DNA of 64,000 nucleotides from CAVSVP01 sp963731125 (GTDB lineage Bacteria > Pseudomonadota > Gammaproteobacteria > Competibacterales > Competibacteraceae): assembly GCA_963731125.1 (NCBI GenBank), contig CAVSVP010000007.1, positions 682,001 through 746,000 on the forward strand, written 5' to 3'. The position numbers and the translations under genes are program-made. The notes below the pieces were generated by a model that saw only the letters and a list, made by a program, of their open reading frames with translations, did no database searches and was not told the DNA's origin. Positions 49,364 to 58,239 of this stretch are shown here, one piece after another; the first letter of the stretch is position 1; each line of letters opens with the position of its first letter.

Positions 49364-51241
49364 ATGGCCCGGCGCGGGATAGACAAGTCTGCTGGCAGGT
49401 CTTTCAGTAAAGTCAAGGATACTCCGTCAGAGACACAAACCTTTTCGCGTCGCGCTGCCATTGCGCTGCTTCTGGTTTTTGGAGGAATGCTGGTACTGGT
49501 AGGGAGATTGATTTATCTTCAGGTCATTCGCCATGAGCATTTTACGACGTTATCTGAAGACAATCGGGTTAAGTTGGAGCCTTTAGCGCCTACACGAGGC
49601 CTTATATTTGACCGCAATGGCATTTTGCTAGCCGACAATTTGCCCACGTACTCCTTAGAAATCATCCCAGAAGAAATTGCGGACCTGGAGGCAACGCTGG
49701 CGCAACTTAAGCTTCGGATAGAGCTTAGCGAGCCGGATATTCAGCGATTCCGCAAATTGTTGCGTCGTCATCCTTCCTATACCGGAATCCCCCTGCGCTT
49801 TAATCTGAGTGATGACGAAGTTGCCCGAATCGCCGTCGATTTACATCGATTTCCAGGCGTCAACATTGCAGCGCGGTTGACCCGATATTATCCATTAGGT
49901 TCCCATGTCGTCCATGTGATCGGCTATGTGGGGCGCATCGATGAGAATGAGTTACAACGCATTGATGCACGCCAGTACTGGGGTAGTAGCCACATCGGCA
50001 AGTTGGGTATAGAACGGTCTTATGAAGAGATGCTCCATGGCCGTGTAGGCTATCAGCATGTGGAAACCAATGCCCAAGGCCGGGCGCTACGGGTGTTAGA
50101 GCAAATACCTGCCATCCCCGGCAAGAATCTCTATCTCACAATAAACTCTCGTCTGCAGGCAGTGGCGGAAAACGCCCTGGCCGGTCATACGGGAGCCATT
50201 GTAGCCATCGATCCGCGTAACGGTGAGATCTTGGCGATGGTTAGCTTACCTGTTTTTGATCCTAATCCTTTCGTCAATGGTATTGATTCCGCCTCTTACG
50301 AAGTGCTCAATAACTCTCCAGACCGACCGCTTTTCAACCGTGCGCTGCGGGGGGTTTATCCACCTGGTTCTACTATTAAGCCTCTGCTTGGTCTCGCCGG
50401 TCTGGAATACGGTATCACTGATTCCAGCAGGTCTGTGTTTTGTAGCGGTTTCTATCGGTTACCAGGGAACTCACATAATTTCCGTGATTGGAAACGCACG
50501 GGTCACGGCCGTGTTGATTTGGAAAAAGGTATTGTGCAATCTTGTGATGTGTATTTTTATGATCTCGCTTTCCGTTTGGGCATTGATCGTCTGCATGACT
50601 ACTTGGATAAATTTAATTTTGGACGTCCCACAGGTATCGACTTGCTTGGCGAAAAGCCCGGTTTGTTGCCGTCTCAAGCCTGGAAACGCAAAGCCTTTAA
50701 CCAGTCCTGGTATGCCGGTGAGACTGTAATTACCGGCATTGGTCAGGGGTACCTGTTAGTGACTCCCCTGCAATTAGCCTATGCCATGGCAGTGTTAGCT
50801 CAGGGTGGCCGGCGTTTTCAACCTCATTTGCTGTACGCCGTTCAGCCGCAGAGCGGAGGGAAAATTCTGAAAGAACCTTTCCAACCACTGCTATCTATCG
50901 AGAGCAAAGATCACCGTCATTGGAAGTATATCGTGGCTAGCATGATGCAAGTAGTGCATGGCGTGCAAGGCACAGCACGGAGGATCGGTGTCAATTCGAC
51001 TTATAACATTGCTGGCAAAACTGGAACCGCTCAGGTGTTTTCCCTCGGCCAAGATGAACGCTACGAAAGCAAACGCCTGGCCAAGCACCTGCATGATCAT
51101 GCGTTATTCGTCGCCTTTGCACCTGCTGAAGAACCCCGCATTGCCATCGCTGTGATCGTGGAACACGGGGGAGGTGGAAGTACTACGGCGGCGCCAATAG
51201 CCAAACGAATCCTCGACGCCCACTTATTGAGCTTATATTAA
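49364..51241 (+). CDS. mrdA: Penicillin-binding protein 2 (transpeptidase)
   Basis: PBP2 crosslinks peptidoglycan during sidewall growth together with RodA. The 625-residue product has one N-terminal helix (AIALLLVFGGMLVLVGRLIY), a pedestal domain (LAPTRGLIFDRNGILLADNL), and a transpeptidase domain with the catalytic SxxK in GVYPPGSTIKPLLGLAGLE, the SCD form of the second motif in IVQSCDVYFYDLAFRLG, and KTG in YNIAGKTGTAQVFSLG. All active-site motifs are present. It starts three bases after mreD and is followed by rodA within 31 bases. Confidence 0.96.
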   Translation: MARRGIDKSAGRSFSKVKDTPSETQTFSRRAAIALLLVFGGMLVLVGRLIYLQVIRHEHFTTLSEDNRVKLEPLAPTRGLIFDRNGILLADNLPTYSLEIIPEEIADLEATLAQLKLRIELSEPDIQRFRKLLRRHPSYTGIPLRFNLSDDEVARIAVDLHRFPGVNIAARLTRYYPLGSHVVHVIGYVGRIDENELQRIDARQYWGSSHIGKLGIERSYEEMLHGRVGYQHVETNAQGRALRVLEQIPAIPGKNLYLTINSRLQAVAENALAGHTGAIVAIDPRNGEILAMVSLPVFDPNPFVNGIDSASYEVLNNSPDRPLFNRALRGVYPPGSTIKPLLGLAGLEYGITDSSRSVFCSGFYRLPGNSHNFRDWKRTGHGRVDLEKGIVQSCDVYFYDLAFRLGIDRLHDYLDKFNFGRPTGIDLLGEKPGLLPSQAWKRKAFNQSWYAGETVITGIGQGYLLVTPLQLAYAMAVLAQGGRRFQPHLLYAVQPQSGGKILKEPFQPLLSIESKDHRHWKYIVASMMQVVHGVQGTARRIGVNSTYNIAGKTGTAQVFSLGQDERYESKRLAKHLHDHALFVAFAPAEEPRIAIAVIVEHGGGGSTTAAPIAKRILDAHLLSLY

Positions 51242-51272
51242 GCCTGCCGTGAGAGGGAAACTGATCATAAAT

Positions 51273-52412
51273 ATGGATGCTATTACGATACAAGAAACGC
51301 ATGGCCATGCTAGCTTGCTAGAGCAGTTTAGTCTTGATGCTCCTCTCCTGATTGCCGTGCTGATTGCCGCGTTTATAGGATTGATGGTCTTATACAGTGC
51401 AGGGCATGAAAATATAATTTTAATCATGCGCCAGAGCCTGCGGTTAAGTCTGGGTTTTTTGATGATGTTTGCGATGGCGCAAATTTCACCTCACTATCTG
51501 CGGCTTTGGGCTCCCTGGATTTTTTTAGTTGGTCTGGCACTGCTGATAGCCGTGCTGGCGGCGGGCGACATTGCCAAGGGAGCACAGCGCTGGTTGGATC
51601 TCGGCGTGATGCGGTTTCAGCCGTCAGAACTTATGAAAATTGCTGTTCCCATGATGATGGCCTGGTATTTTGCCAACAAACCATTGCCGCTACAGTTTCA
51701 TCATGTATTACTGGGTTTTCTTATTACAATAGTGCCTGTTTTGCTCATTGCTAAGCAACCCGATTTAGGTACGGCCTTGCTAGTGGGTTTTTCCGGAATA
51801 TTTGTGTTATTTCTGGGCGGTATGAGTTGGAAGTTGATATTAAGTCTGGGTGGGGCTATGACGGCTGCTACGCCAATGTTCTGGCACTTCGGAATGCGTG
51901 AGTATCAGCGTCAGCGAGTATTGACTTTTCTCAATCCTGAAACAGATCCTTTAGGGACTGGTTATCATATCATTCAGTCTAAAATTGCCGTTGGTTCAGG
52001 TGGTATCTATGGCAAGGGCTGGCTGAATGGCACTCAGTCGCACTTGGAATTCTTGCCGGAGAGTTCAACAGACTTTATTTTCGCCGTCTGTGCTGAAGAA
52101 TTTGGTCTGCTGGGCCTTTGCATCCTACTGCTTTTATACTTTTTCATTATCTCCCGTGGCCTGTACATCGCCACTCAAGCCGCAACCACTTATAATCGTC
52201 TATTAGCGGGCAGCCTGGCGTTGATATTCTTTATCTATGTGTTTGTTAATACTGGTATGGTTTGTGGATTATTGCCTGTGGTGGGATTACCATTGCCTTT
52301 GATCAGCTATGGAGGGACTTCTCTGGTGACGCTGATGGCGGGGTTCGGTATTCTGATGAGTGTGCATGCGCATAGTAAGACTAGGGCGTCTAAATCGGCC
52401 AATTTGCTTTAA
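51273..52412 (+). CDS. rodA: Peptidoglycan glycosyltransferase RodA (SEDS)
   Basis: RodA polymerises lipid II in the elongasome with PBP2. The likely start is ATG 51273 (MDAITIQETHGHASLLEQFS); GTG 51249 is possible and lies just before a GAGAGGGA stretch. The 379-residue product has about ten hydrophobic helices and the SEDS markers GAQRWLDLGVMRFQPSELMK, KQPDLGTALLVGFSG, KGWLNGTQSHLEFLPESSTDF and the C-terminal GLLPVVGLPLPLISYGGTS. The Asp of the ESSTDFIFAV loop is a candidate catalytic residue. Confidence 0.95.
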   Translation: MDAITIQETHGHASLLEQFSLDAPLLIAVLIAAFIGLMVLYSAGHENIILIMRQSLRLSLGFLMMFAMAQISPHYLRLWAPWIFLVGLALLIAVLAAGDIAKGAQRWLDLGVMRFQPSELMKIAVPMMMAWYFANKPLPLQFHHVLLGFLITIVPVLLIAKQPDLGTALLVGFSGIFVLFLGGMSWKLILSLGGAMTAATPMFWHFGMREYQRQRVLTFLNPETDPLGTGYHIIQSKIAVGSGGIYGKGWLNGTQSHLEFLPESSTDFIFAVCAEEFGLLGLCILLLLYFFIISRGLYIATQAATTYNRLLAGSLALIFFIYVFVNTGMVCGLLPVVGLPLPLISYGGTSLVTLMAGFGILMSVHAHSKTRASKSANLL

Positions 52413-52591
52413 CCACTTTTTGGACCTCGCTGATTGGTTCCAAACCCAACGTGAATCGGTGTCACGGCGATATTCTCAGGGTCCAAAAAACGGGCAATGA
52501 ATTTGGCCTAAAGATGGCGTTTTTAGACACCCTATAGTAAGACGCTATCCGGCAGCTTTACCTAAAATACACGATAGGAAAGGGATGTATT
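52413..52591. other. Gap between rodA and mltB with a long inverted repeat
   Basis: Ten-base complementary segments TTTTTGGACC (about 52419-52428) and GGTCCAAAAA (about 52480-52490) flank roughly 50 bases, which could form a branched RNA, possibly ending rodA transcription. No gene is seen here. AGGAAAGGG at 52576-52584 is the ribosome-binding site for mltB. Confidence 0.4.
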
Positions 52592-53836
52592 TTGAATATA
52601 AAACACCTGCAAAAGAGCCTTTGTGCGTGCGGTGCTGCTCTGCTGATTGGCGCTTGCATGACGTCTTCCGAGACCGCGACTGTACGAAATGAAACTCAAA
52701 CCAGTACCGTTTCTGCTGATGGAGCATTGTCTGTTCCAGTGCAGCGCACTACTGCTCGTACTCCTGGCGTTTCAGAGTCCTTGCATGACGTGGTGAATAC
52801 CACTGCGCCAACCGCAGCGCAAAACACCATGCCGGCGTCATTGCCGTCGGTGTTGACTACTACGTCACACGCTGTGCCGCTCTCGGATTCCCTAGCGGAA
52901 CGCAATGACGTTCAAGTCTTCATCCATGAAATGGTTGCTAAACACGGCTTTGCTGGTAATGACCTTTTCGCAGCTTTCAGCCGTGCCCGCCTCCAACCTG
53001 AAATCATTGCGCTGATCACTCGTCCTGCTGAAGCCAAGCCATGGTATGCTTACCGCCAAATTTTTCTTACACCCGAACGTGTCCAAAAGGGTGTGGAGTT
53101 TTGGGGAACTCATGAAGAAGCCTTGGCGCGTGCTGAGCGACTCTATGGTGTGCCTGCCGAGATTATCGTTGCCATCATCGGCGTGGAGACCTTCTATGGT
53201 GGAAATGCCGGTCGTCACAAGGTTCTGGAGGCTTTGTCCACGCTGGCTTTTGCATATCCAAAGCGAGCTGACTTTTTCCGTAAGGAACTGGAAAACTACT
53301 TATTGCTGACCCGTGAGGAAGGTATTGACCCTCTCGCCCTGCAAGGTTCTTATGCGGGAGCCATGGGGCTTGGCCAGTTTATGCCCAGCAGTTACCTCGC
53401 ATATGCAATAGATTTCGATGGTGATGGCTATCGCGACTTGTGGAATAATCCTGAGGATGCCATCGGCAGTGTTGCCAATTATTTGAGCGAACATCACTGG
53501 CAGCGGAATGAACTCATTACTGTTCCTGCCCGTGTGTCGGGCGATCGTTACACGGCATTGATCAGCTCCAAATCCGAAAAGCCCGACCATACTATACGTA
53601 CTCTGCAACAACGCGGTGTGAGTTCTCAGAAGACTCTCAATGAGCACCAAAAAGCCATTCTGCTGCAGTTAGAAGGGAGTGACAGCTTAGAATACTGGCT
53701 GGGGTTTTATAATTTCTATGTCATCACGCGCTATAATCGGAGTCCGTTGTATGCTATGGCTGTCTATCAATTGAGCCAGGATATCCGTGGGCTTAAAAAG
53801 CAATACCCTACCGCTCTGCTTTTTTCACAGTCATAA
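52592..53836 (+). CDS. mltB: Membrane-bound lytic murein transglycosylase B
   Basis: MltB cleaves the MurNAc-GlcNAc bond of peptidoglycan, leaving a 1,6-anhydro end. The start is a TTG at 52592, with AGGAAAGGG ten bases upstream; no in-frame ATG precedes the lipoprotein signal. The signal is MNIKHLQKSLCACGAALLIG followed by the lipobox Cys in LIGAC, so it is an outer-membrane lipoprotein. A Thr/Ser/Ala-rich linker leads to the catalytic domain, with the catalytic Glu in AIIGVETFYGGNAGRHKVLE, GSYAGAMGLGQFMPSSYLAY and YNRSPLYAMAVYQLSQDI. Length 414 residues. Confidence 0.94.
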   Translation: MNIKHLQKSLCACGAALLIGACMTSSETATVRNETQTSTVSADGALSVPVQRTTARTPGVSESLHDVVNTTAPTAAQNTMPASLPSVLTTTSHAVPLSDSLAERNDVQVFIHEMVAKHGFAGNDLFAAFSRARLQPEIIALITRPAEAKPWYAYRQIFLTPERVQKGVEFWGTHEEALARAERLYGVPAEIIVAIIGVETFYGGNAGRHKVLEALSTLAFAYPKRADFFRKELENYLLLTREEGIDPLALQGSYAGAMGLGQFMPSSYLAYAIDFDGDGYRDLWNNPEDAIGSVANYLSEHHWQRNELITVPARVSGDRYTALISSKSEKPDHTIRTLQQRGVSSQKTLNEHQKAILLQLEGSDSLEYWLGFYNFYVITRYNRSPLYAMAVYQLSQDIRGLKKQYPTALLFSQS

Positions 53837-53963
53837 GCTGTGTCGATGGGTGTGAAAAAACTATTTTCGCGAGTCACGTGTTGCTGCACTGGTATGGTAT
53901 TACATCAATCTTTGGATCTTCTTCATTCCCACAAGGGTGGGTATCATTACGTAGAGGGAGAAG

Positions 53964-55076
53964 ATGATAGAAAAAAAAGCTGGAAGTGTTTTATTAGGGG
54001 TATTGCTTATTACCGCATTCAGCAGTTGTAGTACCTCTCCCCCTCGTAGCCAAAACAAGCCGGTGGTTAATGCTCCTGATGCTCCTAATGCTCCGCTCGC
54101 CAGAGAACTGCCGAGTCGTACCGGTAATCCGGAGTCCTATGTCGTTTTTGGTAAGCGCTACTACGTCATGGGGACCAGTGAGGGTTATCGACGGAGTGGC
54201 ATTGCTTCCTGGTATGGTCCGCAGTTTCACGGTAAAAGAACCTCTAGCGGCTCTCCATTTGATATGCATGCCATTACTGCAGCGCATAAGAGCTTACCTA
54301 TTCCTACTTATGCGCGTGTCACCAATCTGGAAAACGGACGCAGTATTGTAGTTCGAATCAACGATCGAGGTCCTTTTGTCGATGATCGCGTCATTGATTT
54401 GTCTTACGCGGCCGCAGATAAGCTGGATATGCTTGAGCAAGGCACAGCTCCCGTGGAAGTCGTGGCGCTACCACCTTATCAGTATTTGCCGGGGTTTGAA
54501 CCTAAACCTAGTACGGTTGAGCCGATAATTGCGAGCGCCACTGATGAACCAGAGGTTACGCCCGGCTCAGATATTTATTTAGCACCGTCAGCAGCATCAC
54601 GAAAGATGGCAGATGACACATATGCAAAGTTGCAGCTGCTGTCCCTGCAAAATGCTCAAAAAGTCGCATATCAAGCGCCGGCAAAGCCTTCTATGGCTGC
54701 GCAAAGCGGCACCGGCGATGAAACGTTACGGTCGGGCAACCCCGAGACATTGCAAGCCGCACAGCAGTCCGAATCACCAGCAATTTCCGACGTTACCGGG
54801 CATCCAGCATCGCTGCAAGCAACCTCCACCGCTGTTTCGGTCTCGGATTTTGCTCCACTTTATCTCCAAGTAGGTGCATTTTCTTTGCGCCGTAACGCCG
54901 AACAGTTACAACAACGGCTAGCCGGCCAATTCAGCCATGCCATCCAGGTGGATTCAAGCAACGATAGGCTTTTCAAAGTATGGATAGGACCGCTTGCCAA
55001 TACCGTTACGGCCGGAGAATTAAAGACGCAACTTGTTGAGCTAGGAATTCATGCGCACTACGTGGTTTTAGACTAG
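53964..55076 (+). CDS. rlpA: Septal-ring lytic transglycosylase RlpA with SPOR domain
   Basis: RlpA is a lipoprotein acting on denuded peptidoglycan strands. The 370-residue product starts with a lipoprotein signal (MIEKKAGSVLLGVLLITAFS then SC). The double-psi beta-barrel follows: SGIASWYGPQFHGKRTSSGS, FDMHAITAAHKSLPIPTYAR, VVRINDRGPFVDDRVIDLSY with the catalytic-type Asp. A low-complexity Pro/Ala/Ser linker leads to a C-terminal SPOR domain (LYLQVGAFSLRRNAEQLQQR) that binds septal murein. It is 128 bases after mltB, in the usual mltB-rlpA-dac order. Confidence 0.95.
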   Translation: MIEKKAGSVLLGVLLITAFSSCSTSPPRSQNKPVVNAPDAPNAPLARELPSRTGNPESYVVFGKRYYVMGTSEGYRRSGIASWYGPQFHGKRTSSGSPFDMHAITAAHKSLPIPTYARVTNLENGRSIVVRINDRGPFVDDRVIDLSYAAADKLDMLEQGTAPVEVVALPPYQYLPGFEPKPSTVEPIIASATDEPEVTPGSDIYLAPSAASRKMADDTYAKLQLLSLQNAQKVAYQAPAKPSMAAQSGTGDETLRSGNPETLQAAQQSESPAISDVTGHPASLQATSTAVSVSDFAPLYLQVGAFSLRRNAEQLQQRLAGQFSHAIQVDSSNDRLFKVWIGPLANTVTAGELKTQLVELGIHAHYVVLD

Positions 55077-55086
55077 GTTTTTTAAC

Positions 55087-56268
55087 ATGGATATACGCAC
55101 ATACAGTAATACACACTTTTGGCTCCAATTCTGTTTCTATTTTTTACTCTTGACCGTAGGTTTTGCTTGGCTCTCGGCGCGGGCGATGCCAGTGCCTCAA
55201 GCTCCCGAGGTACCAGTAAGAGGCTATATTCTTAAAGATTTTCACAGCGGTGTCGTGCTGGCCGAAAATAATAGCGATCAGCGCCTAGAGCCGGCTAGCA
55301 TTACCAAGCTCATGACGGACTATGTTATTGCTAAAGCCCTAAAAGAGGGGAGTATTAAGCCAACCGATCAAGTGACCATCAGTGAAAAGGCCTGGCGCAT
55401 GGAAGGTTCACGCATGTTCGTGGAGGTGGATACAAAAGTGTCGGTGGAGGATTTGCTGATGGGAATGGTGGTACAGTCCGGCAATGATGCTACCGTAGCC
55501 TTGGCGGAATATGTTGCCGGTAGCGAAGATGCTTTTGCATCTTTAATGAATCATGAGGCTGCGCAGCTTGGTCTTACAGGCTCTCATTTTACCAACGCTA
55601 CGGGCCTGCCAGATGCCAACCACTACACGACAGCTCGAGATATCGCCACTCTGGTAAAGGCTCTTATTGCCAACTTCCCTGAGCATTACAGCCGCTACTC
55701 AGTGCGTGACTTCACCTATAACAACATCAAACAGCATAACCGCAATCAACTCCTGTGGCAGGATGGGGCGGTGGATGGTGTTAAGACAGGACATACCAGT
55801 TCTGCTGGTTATTGTTTAACCGCGTCTGCCCAGCGCGGTGACATGCGTTTAATCAGTGTGGTGTTAGGAGCAGAAACAGAAAAGGATCGCTTTAGCGCTA
55901 GCCAGACTCTATTGAACTACGGGTTTCAATTTTTTGAAACACATCGGCTTTATGAGGCCAACACGCCTTTGACCGAAAAGCGCATCTGGAAGGGAGAGAT
56001 AAAAGAATTACCTCTTGGCCTTGCCGAAAACTTATACGTTACCATTCCTAAAGAAGCTTATCAGAATATGCAGGTCACCATGCAGGTTAGTACTGTCATC
56101 CAGGCTCCTGCTGCCAAGGGTGAGTCCTTTGGCAATATTAAAGTGACCCTCGACGATACAGTGGTTGCTGATGTTCCTTTAGTCGCTCTGCAGCCTGTTG
56201 CCGAGGCCAATCTTTTCGGACGTCTTGTGGATCAGGTAATGTTTTCGATGCATTCTCTTTTTGAATAA
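55087..56268 (+). CDS. dacC: D-alanyl-D-alanine carboxypeptidase (PBP5/6 type)
   Basis: This low-molecular-weight PBP trims the terminal D-Ala from peptidoglycan pentapeptides. The 393-residue product has a signal peptide (FYFLLLTVGFAWLSARAMPV), the catalytic SxxK in LEPASITKLMTDYVIAKALK, the SxN motif in GMVVQSGNDATVALAEYVAG, and KTG in GAVDGVKTGHTSSAGYCLTA. A C-terminal beta domain ends in an amphipathic helix (LFGRLVDQVMFSMHSLFE) that anchors it to the inner membrane. The symbol dacC versus dacA is a naming choice; the function is clear. It begins ten bases after rlpA. Confidence 0.93.
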   Translation: MDIRTYSNTHFWLQFCFYFLLLTVGFAWLSARAMPVPQAPEVPVRGYILKDFHSGVVLAENNSDQRLEPASITKLMTDYVIAKALKEGSIKPTDQVTISEKAWRMEGSRMFVEVDTKVSVEDLLMGMVVQSGNDATVALAEYVAGSEDAFASLMNHEAAQLGLTGSHFTNATGLPDANHYTTARDIATLVKALIANFPEHYSRYSVRDFTYNNIKQHNRNQLLWQDGAVDGVKTGHTSSAGYCLTASAQRGDMRLISVVLGAETEKDRFSASQTLLNYGFQFFETHRLYEANTPLTEKRIWKGEIKELPLGLAENLYVTIPKEAYQNMQVTMQVSTVIQAPAAKGESFGNIKVTLDDTVVADVPLVALQPVAEANLFGRLVDQVMFSMHSLFE

Positions 56269-56281
56269 CTTGCTGAATGCC

Positions 56282-57148
56282 ATGCCCGCTATTGCCTATT
56301 TAAACGGTGAGTATTTACCGTTGGCTCAAGTTCGTATCTCGCCGCTGGATCGAGGTTTTCTGTTTGCAGATGGTGTTTACGAGACAATTCCGGCTTACAA
56401 CGGACGCTTATTTCGGCTTATGGAACACCTTCAGCGACTGCACAACAGTCTTACTGCTATTGGGGTTGAGAATAATCTTAGTTATGCGGAGTGGTCGGCA
56501 TTACTAAATGAGCTGGTGGTTCGCAACGGCGGTAGCAATTTAAGTTTGTATTTGCAAATCACGCGTGGTGCGACGGAATGCCGGGACCATGGTTTTCCCT
56601 CAAGTACACCGCCCACTGTCTTCGCCATGGTCAGTCCACTGCAGCCATTACCGCAAGCGTTACGCCGGGTAGGAATATCCGTCGTTACTGTTAATGACGT
56701 TCGCTGGGGTGCCTGTCATATCAAAAGCATTGCCTTATTAGCCAACGTGCTGGCGCGCCAGCAGGCCGTCGAGCGGGGAGCCGCTGATGCTATCCTGGTA
56801 CGCGACGGCCGGCTGACCGAGGGGACTGCCAGTAATGTGTTCGTGGTCCGTGATGGCATACTGCTAACCCCACCGAAAGATCAGTTTATTCTGCCGGGCA
56901 TAACTCGTGATCTGGTATTGGAATTAGCCGCCGCCAACAACATGGCTTATCATGAACAATATTTATCCAGAGAGGTCTTAACAAAAGCTGATGAAGTATG
57001 GTTGACCAGTTCCACTAAGGAGATCCTGCCCGTTACCAGCGTAGATGGCCGTAGCGTAGGGAACGGTGTCCCGGGGCCCTTATGGCGGCGCATGACAAAT
57101 CTCTATCAAGCTTATAAATGCGAAGTTTGTCAGCCGGTCACGGAGTGA
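56282..57148 (+). CDS. dat: D-amino-acid transaminase
   Basis: A fold-type IV PLP enzyme that interconverts D-alanine and D-glutamate with their keto acids. The start is taken at ATG 56282 (MPAIAYLNGEYLPLAQVRIS), the usual N-terminus; a TTG at 56261 would overlap dacC. The PLP lysine is in VRWGACHIKSIALLANVLAR (around residue 146), with DRGFLFADGVYETIPAYNGR and LTEGTASNVFVVRDGILLTP as further signatures. Lying right after the D-Ala carboxypeptidase gene, it may recycle released D-alanine; that link is inference. Branched-chain aminotransferase is the main alternative. Confidence 0.85.
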   Translation: MPAIAYLNGEYLPLAQVRISPLDRGFLFADGVYETIPAYNGRLFRLMEHLQRLHNSLTAIGVENNLSYAEWSALLNELVVRNGGSNLSLYLQITRGATECRDHGFPSSTPPTVFAMVSPLQPLPQALRRVGISVVTVNDVRWGACHIKSIALLANVLARQQAVERGAADAILVRDGRLTEGTASNVFVVRDGILLTPPKDQFILPGITRDLVLELAAANNMAYHEQYLSREVLTKADEVWLTSSTKEILPVTSVDGRSVGNGVPGPLWRRMTNLYQAYKCEVCQPVTE

Positions 57149-57198
57149 GGGAACATTTTTGCTAATAAACGGTGTTGTATTGTCTGCAAGACATAGCG

Positions 57199-57462
57199 AT
57201 GAATAGCCAATTTTCTCTGGACTTTCCGTGTGATTTCCCTATTAAAGCGATGGGACCCAGCGGCAGTGATTTTCATCGATTAGTGACCGAAATCGTATTT
57301 CGTCACGCACCTGACTTAGATGGAACCGCCATTCACACTCAATTAAGCCGAAATGGTCGGTATCAATCGATTACCCTTACTGTTCGAGCCACCAGCCGTG
57401 AACAATTGGATGCTATCTATCAAGAGCTTACCGCTCATGAGCAGGTCATGGTGGCACTGTAG
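57199..57462 (+). CDS. ybeD: YbeD/DUF493 family protein
   Basis: A small cytosolic ACT-like protein of 87 residues from ATG 57199 (MNSQFSLDFPCDFPIKAMGP). Family features are the DFPIKAMGPSGSDFHRLVTE start and a C-terminal helix (ATSREQLDAIYQELTAHEQV MVAL region). It is almost always found just before lipB in gammaproteobacteria, as here, and its role is not established, though a regulatory link to lipoate metabolism has been proposed. Confidence 0.92.
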   Translation: MNSQFSLDFPCDFPIKAMGPSGSDFHRLVTEIVFRHAPDLDGTAIHTQLSRNGRYQSITLTVRATSREQLDAIYQELTAHEQVMVAL

Positions 57463-57543
57463 GAGCTTTGCTCCCAGTCCTTTGGGTTTTAAGACACCGA
57501 CAAAGTCGACTTACCTGCCAGCGGGTAAGGGTTAAGAAAGCTG

Positions 57544-58239
57544 ATGAACGCTGTTGAACTGCCGCTAAGCGCCCCTCTGTTAATTCGCCAGTTGGGTTGC
57601 GTGGACTACTTGACCGTGTTTGAAGCCATGCGTGGCTTTACTGAAGCCCGCGATGCTTCTACGCATGATGAACTGTGGTTTGTTGAACATTTTGCGGTGT
57701 TTACTCAAGGGCTAAATGGCAAGCCGGATCATGTGTTAGCGCCTGGTGATATTCCTGTTATACCGGTAGATCGTGGTGGTCAGGTCACTTACCATGGACC
57801 GGGTCAGCTTGTAGTCTATCTATTGGTTGATATGCGGCGGTTGCACTTAGGCGTGCGCCGCCTGATCACCTTGATGGAGCAATCTGTGGTAGATCTTCTA
57901 GCCATTTGCGGAATTCGCGGCTATGCTCGGCTAGATGCTCCTGGTGTCTACGTAAACGGAGCTAAGATCGCTTCCCTTGGCTTGCGGATACGGCGCGGTT
58001 GTTCCTACCATGGTCTCAGTGTGAATGTTGCTATGGATTTGGAACCCTTCGCTCGTATTAACCCCTGCGGCTATCCTGGTATGCGTGTCACTCAGCTTCG
58101 GGAACTAGGAGTGCTTCTTGCGTTGTTAGAAGTAAGGCGTCTGTTGTTGCGTACTATGATAAAAAATTTAGGTTATACAGCCATCAAAACGGTGGACCAT
58201 CTTCCCAAACAGCCAATTCCGGAGACAGGCAATGCCTGA
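57544..58239 (+). CDS. lipB: Octanoyl-[ACP]:protein N-octanoyltransferase
   Basis: LipB moves the octanoyl chain from acyl carrier protein to lipoyl domains, the first step of lipoate synthesis. The 231-residue product has VDRGGQVTYHGPGQLVVYLL, the catalytic Lys in VYVNGAKIASLGLRIRRGCS and the catalytic Cys in FARINPCGYPGMRVTQL. Its last eight bases overlap lipA, so the two are translationally coupled. Confidence 0.96.
   Translation: MNAVELPLSAPLLIRQLGCVDYLTVFEAMRGFTEARDASTHDELWFVEHFAVFTQGLNGKPDHVLAPGDIPVIPVDRGGQVTYHGPGQLVVYLLVDMRRLHLGVRRLITLMEQSVVDLLAICGIRGYARLDAPGVYVNGAKIASLGLRIRRGCSYHGLSVNVAMDLEPFARINPCGYPGMRVTQLRELGVLLALLEVRRLLLRTMIKNLGYTAIKTVDHLPKQPIPETGNA

Noticed and set aside
53840..54031. 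63-residue frame between mltB and rlpA
   Set aside because: It overlaps the rlpA start and signal peptide in a different frame and has no family features.
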